Positions 52,303 to 64,000 of a stretch of 64,000 bases of DNA are shown here, piece by piece. Positions within the stretch are counted from its first letter, which is position 1. Every line of letters starts with the position of its first letter. The translations under genes were made by a program, and so were the position numbers. This stretch comes from Augochlora pura. Lineage: Eukaryota; Arthropoda; Insecta; Hymenoptera; Halictidae. The notes beneath the pieces are model-generated. The model was not told where the DNA came from and did not search any database. It was given only the letters and a program-made list of their open reading frames with translations. The DNA is taken from positions 7,192,001-7,256,000 of the forward strand of contig NC_135772.1 in the NCBI RefSeq assembly GCF_028453695.1, written 5' to 3'.

Positions 52303-55300
52303 AAAATATACGTATTAACAAAAATGACTTTAAAAGCAACTTTTACCTTATTATGATCTTTATAATATAATTAATAAAAATTGCCTTCGTTATTTATTAT
52401 ATGGAACATCCGATGATAAATATGAGTATAATTGTAATTATATTTGCAAATGTGTTATATGTATACATGCCAAAATGTTAGAACGACAAATGAAAGAAAT
52501 TCTAAAGTTACCATAAAGTAACTTAATTCTAAATTATCTTAACAATAAATTTGGTCAGTATACAATACACATGTTAGTAGGCAATAACATCCATTGTTTC
52601 TTACAATGAGAATGCTCCTTTATGATGGATGGTTTGTCCAAATTCAATTTAAACGATCAAGTAGGATTTTTGTAACGTGTCGAAATGTTTTGTTCAGTGC
52701 TAATGCACTTTTCAAGAGCAAAAAAAATGTTGCATTAGATCATAGTTTTTTTTCCTGGAGGCGCTATCTATTCAGTTTAAAAAATCGTTAGGTAGGTGCA
52801 AACGTCAATATGTATGCTCGCCATAATGCAATTCTGAAACAGGCGAGGGCTTTGTACACACTGCTGATAAAAGTTGGACGAACCGTTCAGTAGAACTCAT
52901 TTTAGGAATGCGTTTAATCCATCAGAATATTTCATTTTCACCGGTCGATATATCGCTCCGATTACCAGGCATATTTTCAGTAGAAGACTTGTGCTGAAAG
53001 GGTTACGATTAAAAGCATTAAAAATGGAACACTCCGTATTGTTATCGTGACCCACATATTCGATAGTAATAGATATATACGAAATTTGTAGGTTAAAAAT
53101 TAAACTGTGATAGAGAAACTTCTTAAAGATGAGATTTGCTCGTTACACGGTTCATTTGTAAAAATTGGAACTTGGGAAACGATTTTTGAATGTACTACTG
53201 ATCAAACTAACGTGCGAATTTTGTATTTTAATTGTAATTGCGAAAATTGTGGTAATCACTACAGACACTAACTGATAAATATTATTAATGCGAGTCTGTA
53301 TAAATTCAATGTTCGCTATTTGATTATAGAGGTGTAATAATGGTTCCAAAGAATTGCAAATCGTTCGTATCGAATGATCACTCACCGACCCCGCAACGTA
53401 TGTGTTAAAACCCTGATTTGCGGAAAGCTGATGGATCCAAATCACTCTTGGTGGTGTATCGAACTTCTCCCTAACAACCAGTGGTATGTACGAAAGCTTC
53501 AACGAGTGGTTATATCTTTGACTTGCCCACCTATTGAAACTCTGATGTCAGTTCAGAGGGAGGACCGATCCGTAGGAACTGTGTAGACGTATTAATACGT
53601 CATAAATGTATCAAAATGTAATGAATGTACTAAAAAAAGGATTTAAATTTGTAATAATTCTAATAAAATATAAGTATATATTCTTGATATTTTTGCTTTT
53701 TGTGGAAAGATACTATATATTATATTACATTCTGCTTAATATCTTAGGAATTATTTTTATCAGAGACGAAATTTAAATTGTAAAGTTGCAGACTCGGATT
53801 AAAATTATTTAAAGAGAAGAAACAGGAAAGAGCCATTATCTTTTCTTTGATTAATTCTGTAACTGTATTTTATTTCTTTCAATTCTCATTCGTTCTTCAG
53901 AGATAACTACACGAATGATATTAGGATAATACCTCGCCAAATTATGCTTCACGCTTTAAATGAACAAACTATGTCTCATACAGTTATTGTGTTTCGTTCA
54001 AGATATCTTACAGCATATGTAGAGACAGATTAAAGATATTGTTGTACCTGGAAACCGTAAACGAGTAAATTTTTACCTTGAGGAATTGTATGCGAATTAA
54101 ATGTAGGAATAGAATAATTCTTTAATATTACAGAAGGTGTTTCTATAAATATAGTAAAACAAAGTATTTCTAAGTAAATTTTATTCTAATTTTATTGTAA
54201 CAAACTGAAATAAACGAGCAGAAAGAACAATGAAAAACAATCGATAATAAAAAACTTATAGGAATTCCAGTAAAGACGTTATAAACATATTTTACACTTT
54301 CATATATAAAAATGTACATCAAAAACATCTGGCGTTCATATTTTCGTGTTTAACAGCCTTTGTGTTACACGTTTTCCATCGATATTTATGCTGCGTTATC
54401 GCACACCCCGGAATTTAATCATTTCATGTTTCAATAGCACAGAACGTAATTTTTCGTTTTACAACATTATTACCAATAGAGAATAAGCTGCCATATTTTA
54501 CGTGATCCACTCTAAATAAAACCCGAGGTATTGTGAACGTTATAAAATTAGTATGAAGGCTGTTGATTAATCAATAAATCCAGCACACTTATAATCGTTT
54601 AACGAGGACGTTATAAAAGGAACCGACATGGAAAATAAATTCTTTACTTTGTAAATCATATCGCTGTGCGTTGCTTGTTACATATAATCTACTGAAGCAA
54701 CCTAATTTCAAGTATGCATATTAGTCACGTACCTTACAACTTTTCAGTACTTCAGAGATTCTATTAATTATCTACAGTTTGCTCATTTTTATAAAACATC
54801 CGTTCTTCTATTATTGGTAAGTTTATATCTGTCTTATTTGAAAATTGAAACGTTTTCTTCATCAGATATTAGTATATTTCTATAACAAGTTCGACAGAAA
54901 ACAAATGTGGAACTACAAACTATAATGAAACAAAACATCCTTTGTACAAAAACGTGTGAATAAAATGAAATTCATTCAGGGAATTTTCCAGGAAATTTTA
55001 ACGAATATACGCTGATCCTGTGATGCATACATGTGTATATCCTGTGTATACACTGTTATGTGCTCTGCCGCATAAGAAAGCACAATGGTATGTGTTTTTG
55101 GATTCATATTAATAGTGAACATTGGCCTGATTTTTAATCAATATAACCGCAATGTTTTATCTTTCACTTTAAATCATAGAAATAAACTCCTATTAGTCTC
55201 AATATTTAAAATCGGTGGCTGTGATTCATTGTAAACGTGAAGAAACACGATTCAGTGCATAACTCAATTTCAACAACAGGACTGGCTTATGCCGTCGTGA

Positions 55301-57367
55301 TCCCATCGGTTCAATTGTATTGCAAACATCGGACGGGCTTCGACATCCTTATTCGTGAACAGACCAGATTGGATTCTTTGGTAATCCTTTCAGGGCGAAG
55401 GAACGACTGGCAGCTTTTCTTGTCGTCGTCCCGTATTTCCGTGACAGCCTGCCATCCGAGGAGCGGAGGAGATCGAGAACCGTGGTTATTCACTGAACTG
55501 CGTCCTCCGTTTATGAATGTGGACGCCGCCCGGTCCTACAGAAACCGTCGCGCCGGTTAAAGCTGGAAACCTGCTAAGTGGATATGTAAATTACGTTCTC
55601 TGCAGGTACAAGGTCCTGGTACATAGGAACGTTTACAAGGGTTTTGGGTCTGATTTACCTTTAGGTCGGCAAGCACGATAGTGTCCCTTTGGCGAACCGT
55701 GTTTGCACCGGAAGACGAAAGCTTCGGTTAATAGCGTACATGTTAGCGACAGCTTATTTTTCTAGGTAAAGCAGATAGCCAAGAACGCTATTTCGAGTTT
55801 GGTTAATTTAGAATACAGTTTGAGCGTAATTCCTCCAATGGAAGAGCCTCGCATGGTTGCCAATTCGAATTGGTGCAGACATCCAATTTATCCATTGCCA
55901 CACTTTTAGTGAGTGTTTTAGGGATCTTACGACAGGCGATTCGATATTGTGCCGCTTTCTTAACCATCTTCCATTTCCCGTTTCTACAGCCTTATTTGTC
56001 CTTTGATATGAATAACCACCTTCATAAATTCCACCTTTGAAAATAGAAACTTAAGATGAGAAGAGAACAATTTTCATGGAGATTATTCACATTAATAAAG
56101 CAATCAGGTATAGTCTCCGCTGTGGAATTTGTATTCATTTGACACAAGAAATGGACAAAGGTTAAAATTTCATTTCCAGCTATGTTGAATAACACTTTCT
56201 TAGTAATTTCCTTGGTAGAACGAGACAAGTTTTCTTTCTTGTATGTCTTCATTTATTTACTTTCATTCCTACATTTTAATAACAGAAGAATTTAGAAACA
56301 AAAGAAACAATCGTCTACTATTAGGATGGGTGGCTAATAATCAACAAAGAGGCCGTTTTCTTCTTTCTAGCAGTCCTTGTTCCCTTATTGCTAATTGCAA
56401 ACAGCAGTGATAACACTCAGGTCACCAGTAACGTAATCGTAGTAGTGCGACCCAGACAGTAACCATTGAGAGCCGCGTGCCTTCTTGGAATACGTACAAT
56501 TTCCCTTTGTAAAAACTGTTTTCTTTAATAACATTCGTATTTAGTAGACTATGTATGAAATCTTCATCGCAAGTCTAACTCGTAGAATCCTTGGTGGCCC
56601 TTCCTGAACTATCCTTATTATCTTCTGATAAGAAGACCGCGTTAAATCGCTCAGCAGTTATCCTAGAAAGATTGCAGATTTATTCACAATAATTTCTGAC
56701 ATACACGTTTCGCGAGCTTCATTCGTTTGATGGTTTAGTATTGTATCCTTGGAAACCGTAGGAAAATAGATCTCTCCTTCTTCCTCGTTAAGCTCGGCAT
56801 CTTGTTACCCGACCCTATAACACCGGTCCGCGGGCATTTTTTGCTTGCTAATGAGTGGATAAAATCCACTGTCGGCAGTATTTGCAGATAGCGTTCTTGT
56901 ATAGCGCAACGAGACTATAATTCTATAACGAGACTATATAATATTCCTATCGCGTTGCTCGGAATCCAGAGGTTTCCATGTTAATTAAAATTTAATAGAT
57001 CTTCATTCTATTATTCATTCGCCGAACCATTATCGGGGACAAAGCATTCTGCTCTGTTATTTGTTTCCCTTTTGTTTAGCAGGGTAGGTACATGTATCCG
57101 GAACAGTCCAAGCTATTGTATCGACGTAACAATGTGAATCGTTATAAAAATTTCGACAGAAGTTATTATCTCGCCAGTTCGTATTTTGTTGAAATCGTCG
57201 TATATTTTCGTTTATTTATGTTTTTCCTTGCTTATTATTTTATTTATTTCGGACTCTTATATATTTAGTGAAAGCAAAAACTCGTTCGTCCCGGTGATTC
57301 ATAGTGGGTAGATACGAACAATAAATTCTACCTAGCTACATCGGAAGTTATTTATGACTCAACTTAA
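52303..57367. other. No gene seen
   Basis: AT-rich sequence with scattered short frames. The two longest (53152-53502 minus, 55237-55560 plus) overlap frames on the other strand and show no domain. A TATAAAAGG match at about 54612 stands alone without further promoter support. Confidence 0.45.
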
Positions 57368-57369
57368 TA

Positions 57370-57440
57370 CAGTGGCTCCAAAAAGTATCTTTAAAAGCGA
57401 AATAACTTTATTGTAATTGATCTGGCCGTCTTAATCTTTC
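57370..57440 (+). mobile_element. Orphan Tc1-like terminus (CAGTGGCTCCAAAAAGTAT)
   Basis: TA at 57368-57369 precedes CAGTGGCTCCAAAAAGTAT, which has the form of a Tc1-family inverted repeat. No matching end or transposase motif was found downstream; a 91-codon minus-strand frame at 57757-58032 lacks the DD34E signature. This is probably a decayed copy, and the right limit is nominal. Confidence 0.4.
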
Positions 57441-57444
57441 TTTA

Positions 57445-58435
57445 GATGCTAGAAGGATTTTTTTAAAATATTTATCGCAAATACGAAACAATTTTTTGGC
57501 ATTATTCATTGATAGCTTTACGGAAACAAGTAAAAATACATATAATAACGTACCAAATTACTTTATATTATCCTAGTAACATTAAATATCCTTCTTGTAT
57601 TTAAAAATAATTTTTAGCGGAAATTACAAAATCCAGCTAGTTATAAAATTGGATTAATGATAAAACAGCGATCATTTTGTTTACATTAACGATTCAAATA
57701 GTTCAAATTTTGTCTAATCGCTTTTTTTGTAAATACACATATGCAAGTTTTACTATTTAGATGCTTTTCGATGCTTTCAAAATGAAATTTACAATATCTG
57801 CGGCGTTGGGAGACTGTTCCTTCACCCATGATCCAAAGTAGAAAAAACTGTTGCATATTATGCCATAGAGTATTGGATCAGACATTCGAGTTTTCGCATG
57901 CCGCGCTGCGTCGCTCGTGAAATATCCGGATACATTCAATGCTGTCGAATTGTTTTGACTCCGCCCGTGTTTTATTATGCCACAGGCAGAACTCAAATAA
58001 ATGATTGTTTCCCCGCAGCGATTCCCGAGCACAGTTTTAAAAATTCAACGCGTTTAACGCATAAACCAGTGTCCTCGAGCGTACAACATAACTTCATCGA
58101 AAACAATGCCGACAGTCGAATCATAATACGCGTAACAAACTGTAAACAATTTCTGCCAATATGAATTTCTTCGTGCACGTTTATAGGATATATACGCCAT
58201 AACGCGTATGAGCATTATTTCAGGACCCGCTGTGAGAATACAATAAACTAATTTCACAATCGAGTTGACGCTTATTTGTTGAGTGGGTGTTTGCTTTATA
58301 GAATTTCAAACGCGAACTTTTGACCTTTTATTTCGTTAATTGAAATGTGAAACATTGATTTGATGTTTTGGTGAATTCTTTACAGTTCACATATATTAGT
58401 GAGATATAAAAAGTATGTTTTACTATTAAACGTTG
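57445..58435. other. No gene seen
   Basis: Overlapping short frames on both strands at 57757-58257 show no recognisable family. They may be remnants of the Tc1-like copy whose terminus lies at 57370, but I see no motif that proves it. Confidence 0.4.
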
Positions 58436-58439
58436 TTAA

Positions 58440-58659
58440 CACATTAAAGGCGGGAGTCATAGTAGTACGATTGATCTCGACTGTAGCTTAAAGGCGGGAG
58501 TCGTAGTAATACGATTTATTAGCTTTTAGTTCCTTTTTAATATTTCTTGTAGTTTTAAGAGTTTAAATAAACTTTTGTAAGACTAAATTTTTTATGATTA
58601 CACAAAATAGCTCCCGCTCTAGGACGAAAAACGAGTCAAGATTCCCCGCCTTTAATGTG
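58440..58659. mobile_element. piggyBac-type MITE with TTAA target sites (220 bp)
   Basis: Fifteen-base perfect inverted ends, CACATTAAAGGCGGG and its inverse, lie directly inside TTAA at 58436-58439 and 58660-58663. TTAA duplication is the hallmark of piggyBac-superfamily insertion. Inside the left end, an AAAGGCGGGAGTC...TACGATT block occurs twice in direct orientation (about 58446 and 58491), which could be paired transposase-binding sites. No protein is encoded, so it would have moved with a transposase made elsewhere. Confidence 0.88.
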
Positions 58660-58765
58660 TTAATTGTAGACTAGGGAAAATTAATTGTCAGTATTTTAAA
58701 CAAGGTGGGCAGGATACAACCAAACAGCAAGTGATATAATTTGATGCAATATTTTTTTTGTCCTG

Positions 58766-59011
58766 GGCTCTGTTTTCGAGAAAAACCAGTTTCAAGTTTA
58801 TTTATCTTTGCAAAGGATTTAATTGTCGTTTTGTCGTCTAGTATTTACAAATATTAATTGTTGCGTGGTATACAGTGAATAGACTGTTTTCATTATTGTT
58901 ATTGTTTTAAACACTATCTCGAACGGAGGCAACCGCGGTAGAAGAATACACAACTAAATTCTCTACAGGATGGACAAACAATAACTCGATCTTCTCCAAA
59001 GCGGAACTTTG
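58766..59011 (-). mobile_element. Foldback repeat, copy 2
   Basis: The right arm, CACTATCTCGAACGGAGGC onward (58907-59011), matches the inverse of the left arm of the copy at 35622. The left arm (GTTTTCGAGAAAAACCAG onward, 58770-58840) matches the inverse of that copy's right arm. This copy is therefore complete and in the opposite orientation. The inner loop is about 60-70 bp and differs from copy 1. No frame is present; ends are approximate. Confidence 0.68.
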
Positions 59012-62000
59012 GATAAACAAATGTTATACCAAATTTTTTTCTTATCTTTTTTCACGTAGAATCACTCTCTGTTCTACTTCGAATTCTGCCCCACCGTGTA
59101 TTTCATAAAAAACTTTTACCCTACCTTCTACAGAAATGTAGAACGTGATTTCACACGAATAATTTATATATAGAACTTTCACTGAATTTAATTTGTAAAA
59201 TGTTAATGCTAGAAATTTTTTGAAATATAATATGACCTTTGTAAATCTTTAAGAACTAGTTAACAAAAGCTGAAATCGATGCGAAAGTTTATAAACTCAT
59301 AATAAATTACTTTTTAGTGACACTAACTGTAAATTAAATGTTACTGTAATCCAGCAATGCATCAACCAGGTTAAAGAAGATTGACGTTCCTCTTCGAAGT
59401 AGGTTTAATTCCTGAAATAACAGTTACGAAATTACGGTTCTCCTTATGAGAATGAAATGCATTCTACGAGATTTTTTATTACAACGAATGAAACATGGTC
59501 TCGTAAATCACCACCACGTGTTGTGCTCTACCACCATGATATTCCACTAACCGTAAAGCCTCCGGCACTAAACCACGTATTTTAACCATAATGTTAGTTC
59601 TTAGCTGTTGTAAACTTGTCGGTTTATCCGCATAAACCTGCTCAGCGAGATAACACGACAGCTAGAAATCGGGAACCGTTAAATCTAGCGATCTTGAGAA
59701 TTAATTGAGAACAGACTTTCGCGAAATTATGCTGTAGCTACTAAATGAACTTTCCAACGGCCTAATAAATTTCTGTAATTTTAATTCTCTCGTTGATTCT
59801 TTTTACTTGACGGACTCGTTAACGGTTTCGATTTCGTCGTAAAAATGACAAGAGTATTTCTGCCGAGTTTTCGTGCGTCTCCGGCAACAATTAAACGCAT
59901 TTATTTTATCACCTTTTGCAAAAACAACGATTAGTAATACAAAACGGATATTTGAAATAACTCGTTTTAAACCATCTGATAGTTAATTTAGCAAAACAGT
60001 ATAATAAGATAGAGAAGAACGATTTCGTCCATTATGATACAAATCTGAAAACTGTATTTGTATGAAGGTTTTATATTTCGATGAATTAGAATTTCTTTAG
60101 CATATTTATTTAGCACGACATCCAGTCAGGTATCTCTTCTAATTATCTCAAAGAATTCAAGCGCTTTGGCGCGATTTTAGAAAAGTTATCCCGTTTCAAC
60201 GAGCACTCGAAATATTGAGGGGATTTGCAGCACGGGAGCATGAAAAGTCTCGTGATTTCGAAACTGCAACGGTGGCTGACGATTCTGTGGTAGACGTAAA
60301 GGAATAAGGTGAAATCTTGTTTAGGTCAATCGTTGGATCACGTTAAATGAGAGCGTTGTGGATTAAGTGCTCGAAATGTAAAGAGCTCTTGCTTGAGCTC
60401 CGGCGTCACTGGAGAAGGGTACAGATCGCCGTGTCGTCTCCGAAAGAGAACGAGAAAGTTGTGTAATCCGGTTGCACATACCCTTTCGAAATCCTTGGAG
60501 GAGTTCGACAAAAGAGGTTTCCTTGAAAGGAGTCTCCGCGACTATCTGACCAACTTATCCTAATAATATCGAAAATATTATAGACACTGGGAACAGTTAT
60601 TGGGAAAGGATCGAGCGTTTCCTACCCATTTTACTTCGAGTATGAACAATAAATGCATCAAAATCGCTGGCAAACACAATTCCATTTATTACACTTCCAT
60701 TTATTAAACTTATAAGCAGGCAACTATTTACTGAAATTTTTCGAGTTTTTACGATCAATACGGCATTGCGTATACAGTGACGAAACAAAATTCTTGGCAC
60801 GTATTCGTTATTTCGTAAAATTATTACTGTCCAGATGATTTTAAATTTGTTTACGCTACACGTGTCGTACAAACAGTATTATTTACATACTATGTAATGA
60901 GTGTTACTACCAACATCGTACGAATGGATTAGGATCATAGTGGCGTATTTTTCTCATTGTGAGAAACGAGAAGTGTTATTGTTAAATTTATCGTTAAGAT
61001 AATTTAGAGTTAATATTGAAAGTATAGAAATTACTAGATGGCAAGACTCGCATAAAGACTGTGTATTTCATGCGTTTACGATAAAGACGGATGGAGAGAG
61101 TTTAAAATGTATTTTTTATAAACGTACTATCGTCAACTTGTTAAGATTATTAAAGGAAAAGTCAAATGAAAATCTGATACCTGTCTCTTACAATTGATGC
61201 AAAAACAGTTTATTCCGTATAAAGATCCGCCGTCTACTCATGTGTATAACTGCCAGTTTTAAACTTTCTTTTATCCGCCGCTGCACGTTGCCTTGGCGAG
61301 CGATCGAATTGGAGGAGTCTCAAAAACATTTGCTCGAACGTTTCTCATCTCGATCTTTGAAGATTATTTAGAAATTTTTATAAAACGAAGATACAACGAC
61401 AAAAATTCCATACAGCGCGTGGAATATTTTTCGGTATTCCACCTGTTCGGAAAGTTTCGTAAAAATCGAGGACCATCACTTCTAGATTGTTCCTTGTTAA
61501 TGAGTCATGCGAAGAGCAAAAGCCACTGAAGAGTGGTGACGCGTGTTGGTGAGGACTGTTATAGAGGGTGTCTGGTTGAATGGAGCTCGTAGCAGCACTT
61601 ACAGATTACCCCACCACCGAGACTTCAGCTGTGGAGAGGGTAGCTTGCTTAGCGCGTCTCGTCGCTCTTTGCTTCCTATTCGCCGAAACTGGATTGCACG
61701 AGCACCAGCTTCAAGATCCTCTGCCTACTGGAAATCGCCACTTAACTTTTAGTTAATTATTATTTGAATTCTCGGTCACCTAGTCGGCTAAAATATTAAA
61801 GACCGCGGGGCATGGTTCTTAATCGTCTTAACCGTCAAATGATTAAAAAAAATCAATATTGTAAAATATTTACTATTTTTAAAGCTATCCATTTTTACAT
61901 ATATGCACGCGATCTTCTTTGTTGTACATTATGACTAACGTATAATCACTTATACGTAATGTGGCCTACAACCGACCTTGGAATTAAAAATTATGTACAT

Positions 62001-63408
62001 CATTTTTAAATTCAGTTTTCCGTTTTAGTATTTAATTTTTTATCTCCGGGCTAGAGAATATTCTAATTAGTGTGAGTTAGTAATCTGAATAAGAGTTCCT
62101 AATTATCTTCCTACAGTTTGCGAAAATAATTAGGTAACATTTTATGGACAATTAAAGTTTACGTAATCCAAGTAAAACCATCTAAGTCTTAAAATATATT
62201 CACTGACACAAAGACATAAATATTGTTCTTTACTTTTAGTTGTTTCTTTCAATAAAGAGCTCGAATGTATGAGAACTCAAACACTGTATGTTTATTGGAA
62301 ACCATAATTAGTTAAACGAATGGATAAAAATATTTAGTAATAGTGAAAAATTTTGAATAGCAATCGCAAAGTGCAAGATCACTGTCTGAAACAGTATTAA
62401 TGATTGTATCATACGAATAATACTTCTGTCGAAACTTCTACCATCACTTTAATGAATAATACGTTCCTAGAACCGAGGTATTTTGAGCTATACATTTTAC
62501 AAGCTTCTTCCAGCGATCGTCTGAAAATTGCTCAAAGCTTTCGTCGTCGAATAGACACCTGCTGCGTGTCAATTCGATTTCATGCTAACGAAGTAGTGCC
62601 GTGAACTTGCATTAACGTTACTCGGAGTGAGATGAAGCCTTCCGACGTCGAACCGTGATGCTCAAGCATCCGACGTCTCGGGGGTGTAAAATATGTACTA
62701 GCCGCGCGCCTCGAGAAGAAAACAGATAGGCCACGCCAGAAACTGTCTTAAGTAAATTAAAAAAGTGTTAAAGCTGGATTTATCTCTCTCCAGTTTCATC
62801 CTTATTCCGACGCTGCGCGTGTAGTCTAGTTTCCCATTACGGTGGCGAATTTTCGCCATTCATTTCGAGATGGTGTTGCGAGGTTCCGGCATCTTGTAAT
62901 TTCGTTATTACTGCAAACAACTAGCGGCGCTTAATCATTGAAATCCGAAAAAGATTCACCTAAAAAGATATTGTGGTTGTATTTGAAAATCAAGGTCCTT
63001 TTGTCAAAATAAAGAAATAGAACTGCACACATCTAGGAAAATTATGAAATGGTTTAAACAACGTAGTGAAGTATCAGAGCATTTCCTAATTCTTTGAATG
63101 ATAACAAAACACCTTTCAGTAAGAGAAAATAAATTTTTTAGAGAACTTGCGATGAAATACAATATCTTTATACAATAGAGACTCCTTTATCCCAGCATTT
63201 ATTTTTATAATATTTTAATATCTAAACGTTTTATTATCTAAATATTATATTATTTTGATACATTATCATCTAGTAAAGAACTTGAATGAAAATTTTAAAT
63301 AACAGAATGACAAGATTAAGATAAATAGTGGTTATGATACCGAATCACCCGGAATAATACCTGAGGTAAGAAAAATCCAATTACTTTATAATGCAAATGT
63401 CAGTATTA
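59012..63408. other. No gene seen
   Basis: Moderately GC-richer patches occur at about 60140-60520, 61250-61750 and 62620-62920, with short overlapping frames but no domain or convincing splice pair. The sequence near 62640-62680 contains TCCGACGTC twice. No element ends were found before the mariner terminus. Confidence 0.4.
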
Positions 63409-64000
63409 TTAGGTTGTCAAGTATGAAATGGAACAAAGTTCATGTTATTTATTTCAATTGCACATAGTCTCATTTAGACGCCGTATTTTGGCATAATTTG
63501 TTTTTCGTGTGAAAGGTTCATCTTTTCTAACACATATTTCAGTTTGAAAAAAATTGATGAAGTGTGAGTTCCACCGTGGAGACACAACACGGCAGGCAGT
63601 CGCCAATATCAATAGTGTGTTCGGCATTCAAGTGGCTAGAAATGCGACTGTAGCCCGTTGGTTTAAGAAATTTCATTCGAGAGATTTCGACCCGTCTAAT
63701 AAACCACGTGGTCGATCCAGGACCCAGGTGGATACTGACATCCTGAAGCCACTGTAGAAGCAAATTCCAGCCAAAATGCACGTAAATTATCATTAATGTA
63801 CAATGTGTCAAAGCAAACAATCTTGATTCATTTGGCACAAATCGGTAACGTGAAAAAACTGAACAAGTGGATACCGCATGAATTGACTGATGCATAGAAG
63901 GAAAGAAGACTCGACCCATGTTTTTCTCTTCTTTCTCGCAATAAAACCGAACCAGGTCTCAATCAAATCGTTACGTGCGATGAAAAAAGGATCATGTACG
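63409..64000 (+). mobile_element. Mariner-type transposon, left part, continuing beyond the window
   Basis: TTAGGTTGTCAAGTATGAAA after TA at 63407-63408 has the form of a mariner inverted terminal repeat. About 130 bp of leader precedes a broken transposase on the same strand. The right end lies outside the window. Confidence 0.75.
63557..64000 (+). pseudogene. Mariner-family transposase pseudogene, 3' part outside the window
   Basis: The reading frame from ATG 63557 shows the mariner N-terminal helix-turn-helix (EFHRGDTTRQAVANIN, then ATVARWFKKF and a KPRGRS hinge). After codon 64 one base appears lost near 63746-63748, producing a stop. The shifted frame continues with the family's second helix-turn-helix and with the WIPHELTDA motif, which corresponds to the conserved WVPHEL. 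An in-frame TAG follows at 63895-63897. Beyond it come SLLSRNK and IVTCDEK, where the D is the first catalytic aspartate. The next residue, normally Trp, is Arg. With two disabling lesions and a changed core motif, this is a dead copy. The rest of the catalytic domain is beyond the window. Confidence 0.88.

Noticed and set aside
57757..58032. A 91-codon minus-strand frame near the Tc1-like terminus, as a possible transposase piece
   Set aside because: No DD34E residues or helix-turn-helix pattern recognisable.
63539..63919. A 126-codon minus-strand frame
   Set aside because: It is antisense to the mariner transposase pseudogene.

Overview
The window looks like an insect nuclear genome, most likely hymenopteran (ant or bee). 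This is inferred from AT-rich non-coding DNA in which CpG is not visibly depleted, from spliceosomal introns (a perfect TACTAAC branch site and GTGAGT donors), and from a transposon mix of Tc1/mariner, piggyBac-type, Copia-type and other LTR elements. No species-diagnostic gene was recognised, so the order is tentative. There is no bacterial organisation: no operons, CRISPR arrays or clear RNA genes.

Host genes are almost absent. The only segment with convincing gene structure is on the plus strand. A CpG-rich block at about 33230-33930 ends in a GT donor. An intron of about 3.1 kb follows, then a 394-bp exon (37016-37409) with branch site, acceptor and donor. The exon encodes a Gly/Ser-rich N-terminal segment, probably starting at ATG 37100. 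I do not recognise the protein, and its later exons were not found here. The rest is intron or intergenic DNA; nearly every other open frame is short, lacks homology I can recognise, or lies inside a repeat.

The mobile fraction is well resolved, in order along the window. Three solo LTRs of one family lie at 15069-15885 (minus), 31603-32617 (plus) and 43399-44213 (plus). Two have perfect 5-bp target duplications, and the middle one is split by a 260-bp Copia-like solo LTR with its own duplication (GTATA). A 1694-bp Tc1-like transposon at 17226-18919 has long IR/DR-type inverted repeats, a TA duplication and a DD34E transposase broken by one apparent base loss in an A-tract. A 294-bp solo LTR at 52005-52298 has a 4-bp CAAG duplication, a TATA/initiator promoter and a minisatellite in its U3. 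A 220-bp piggyBac-type MITE lies at 58440-58659 between TTAA sites. A foldback repeat family has copies at about 35622-35875 and 58766-59011. A mariner-type pseudogene begins at 63409 and runs off the window. Smaller pieces are a 97-bp dispersed repeat (13902, 27390), orphan Tc1-like termini (49597, 57370) and several tandem repeats.

The transposons do not form a pathway. They are independent insertions around and inside a long, sparsely coding locus. I found no convincing new biological system. The best leads are the foldback family, the nearly intact Tc1 element, the promoter-like solo LTRs and the unrecognised exon.
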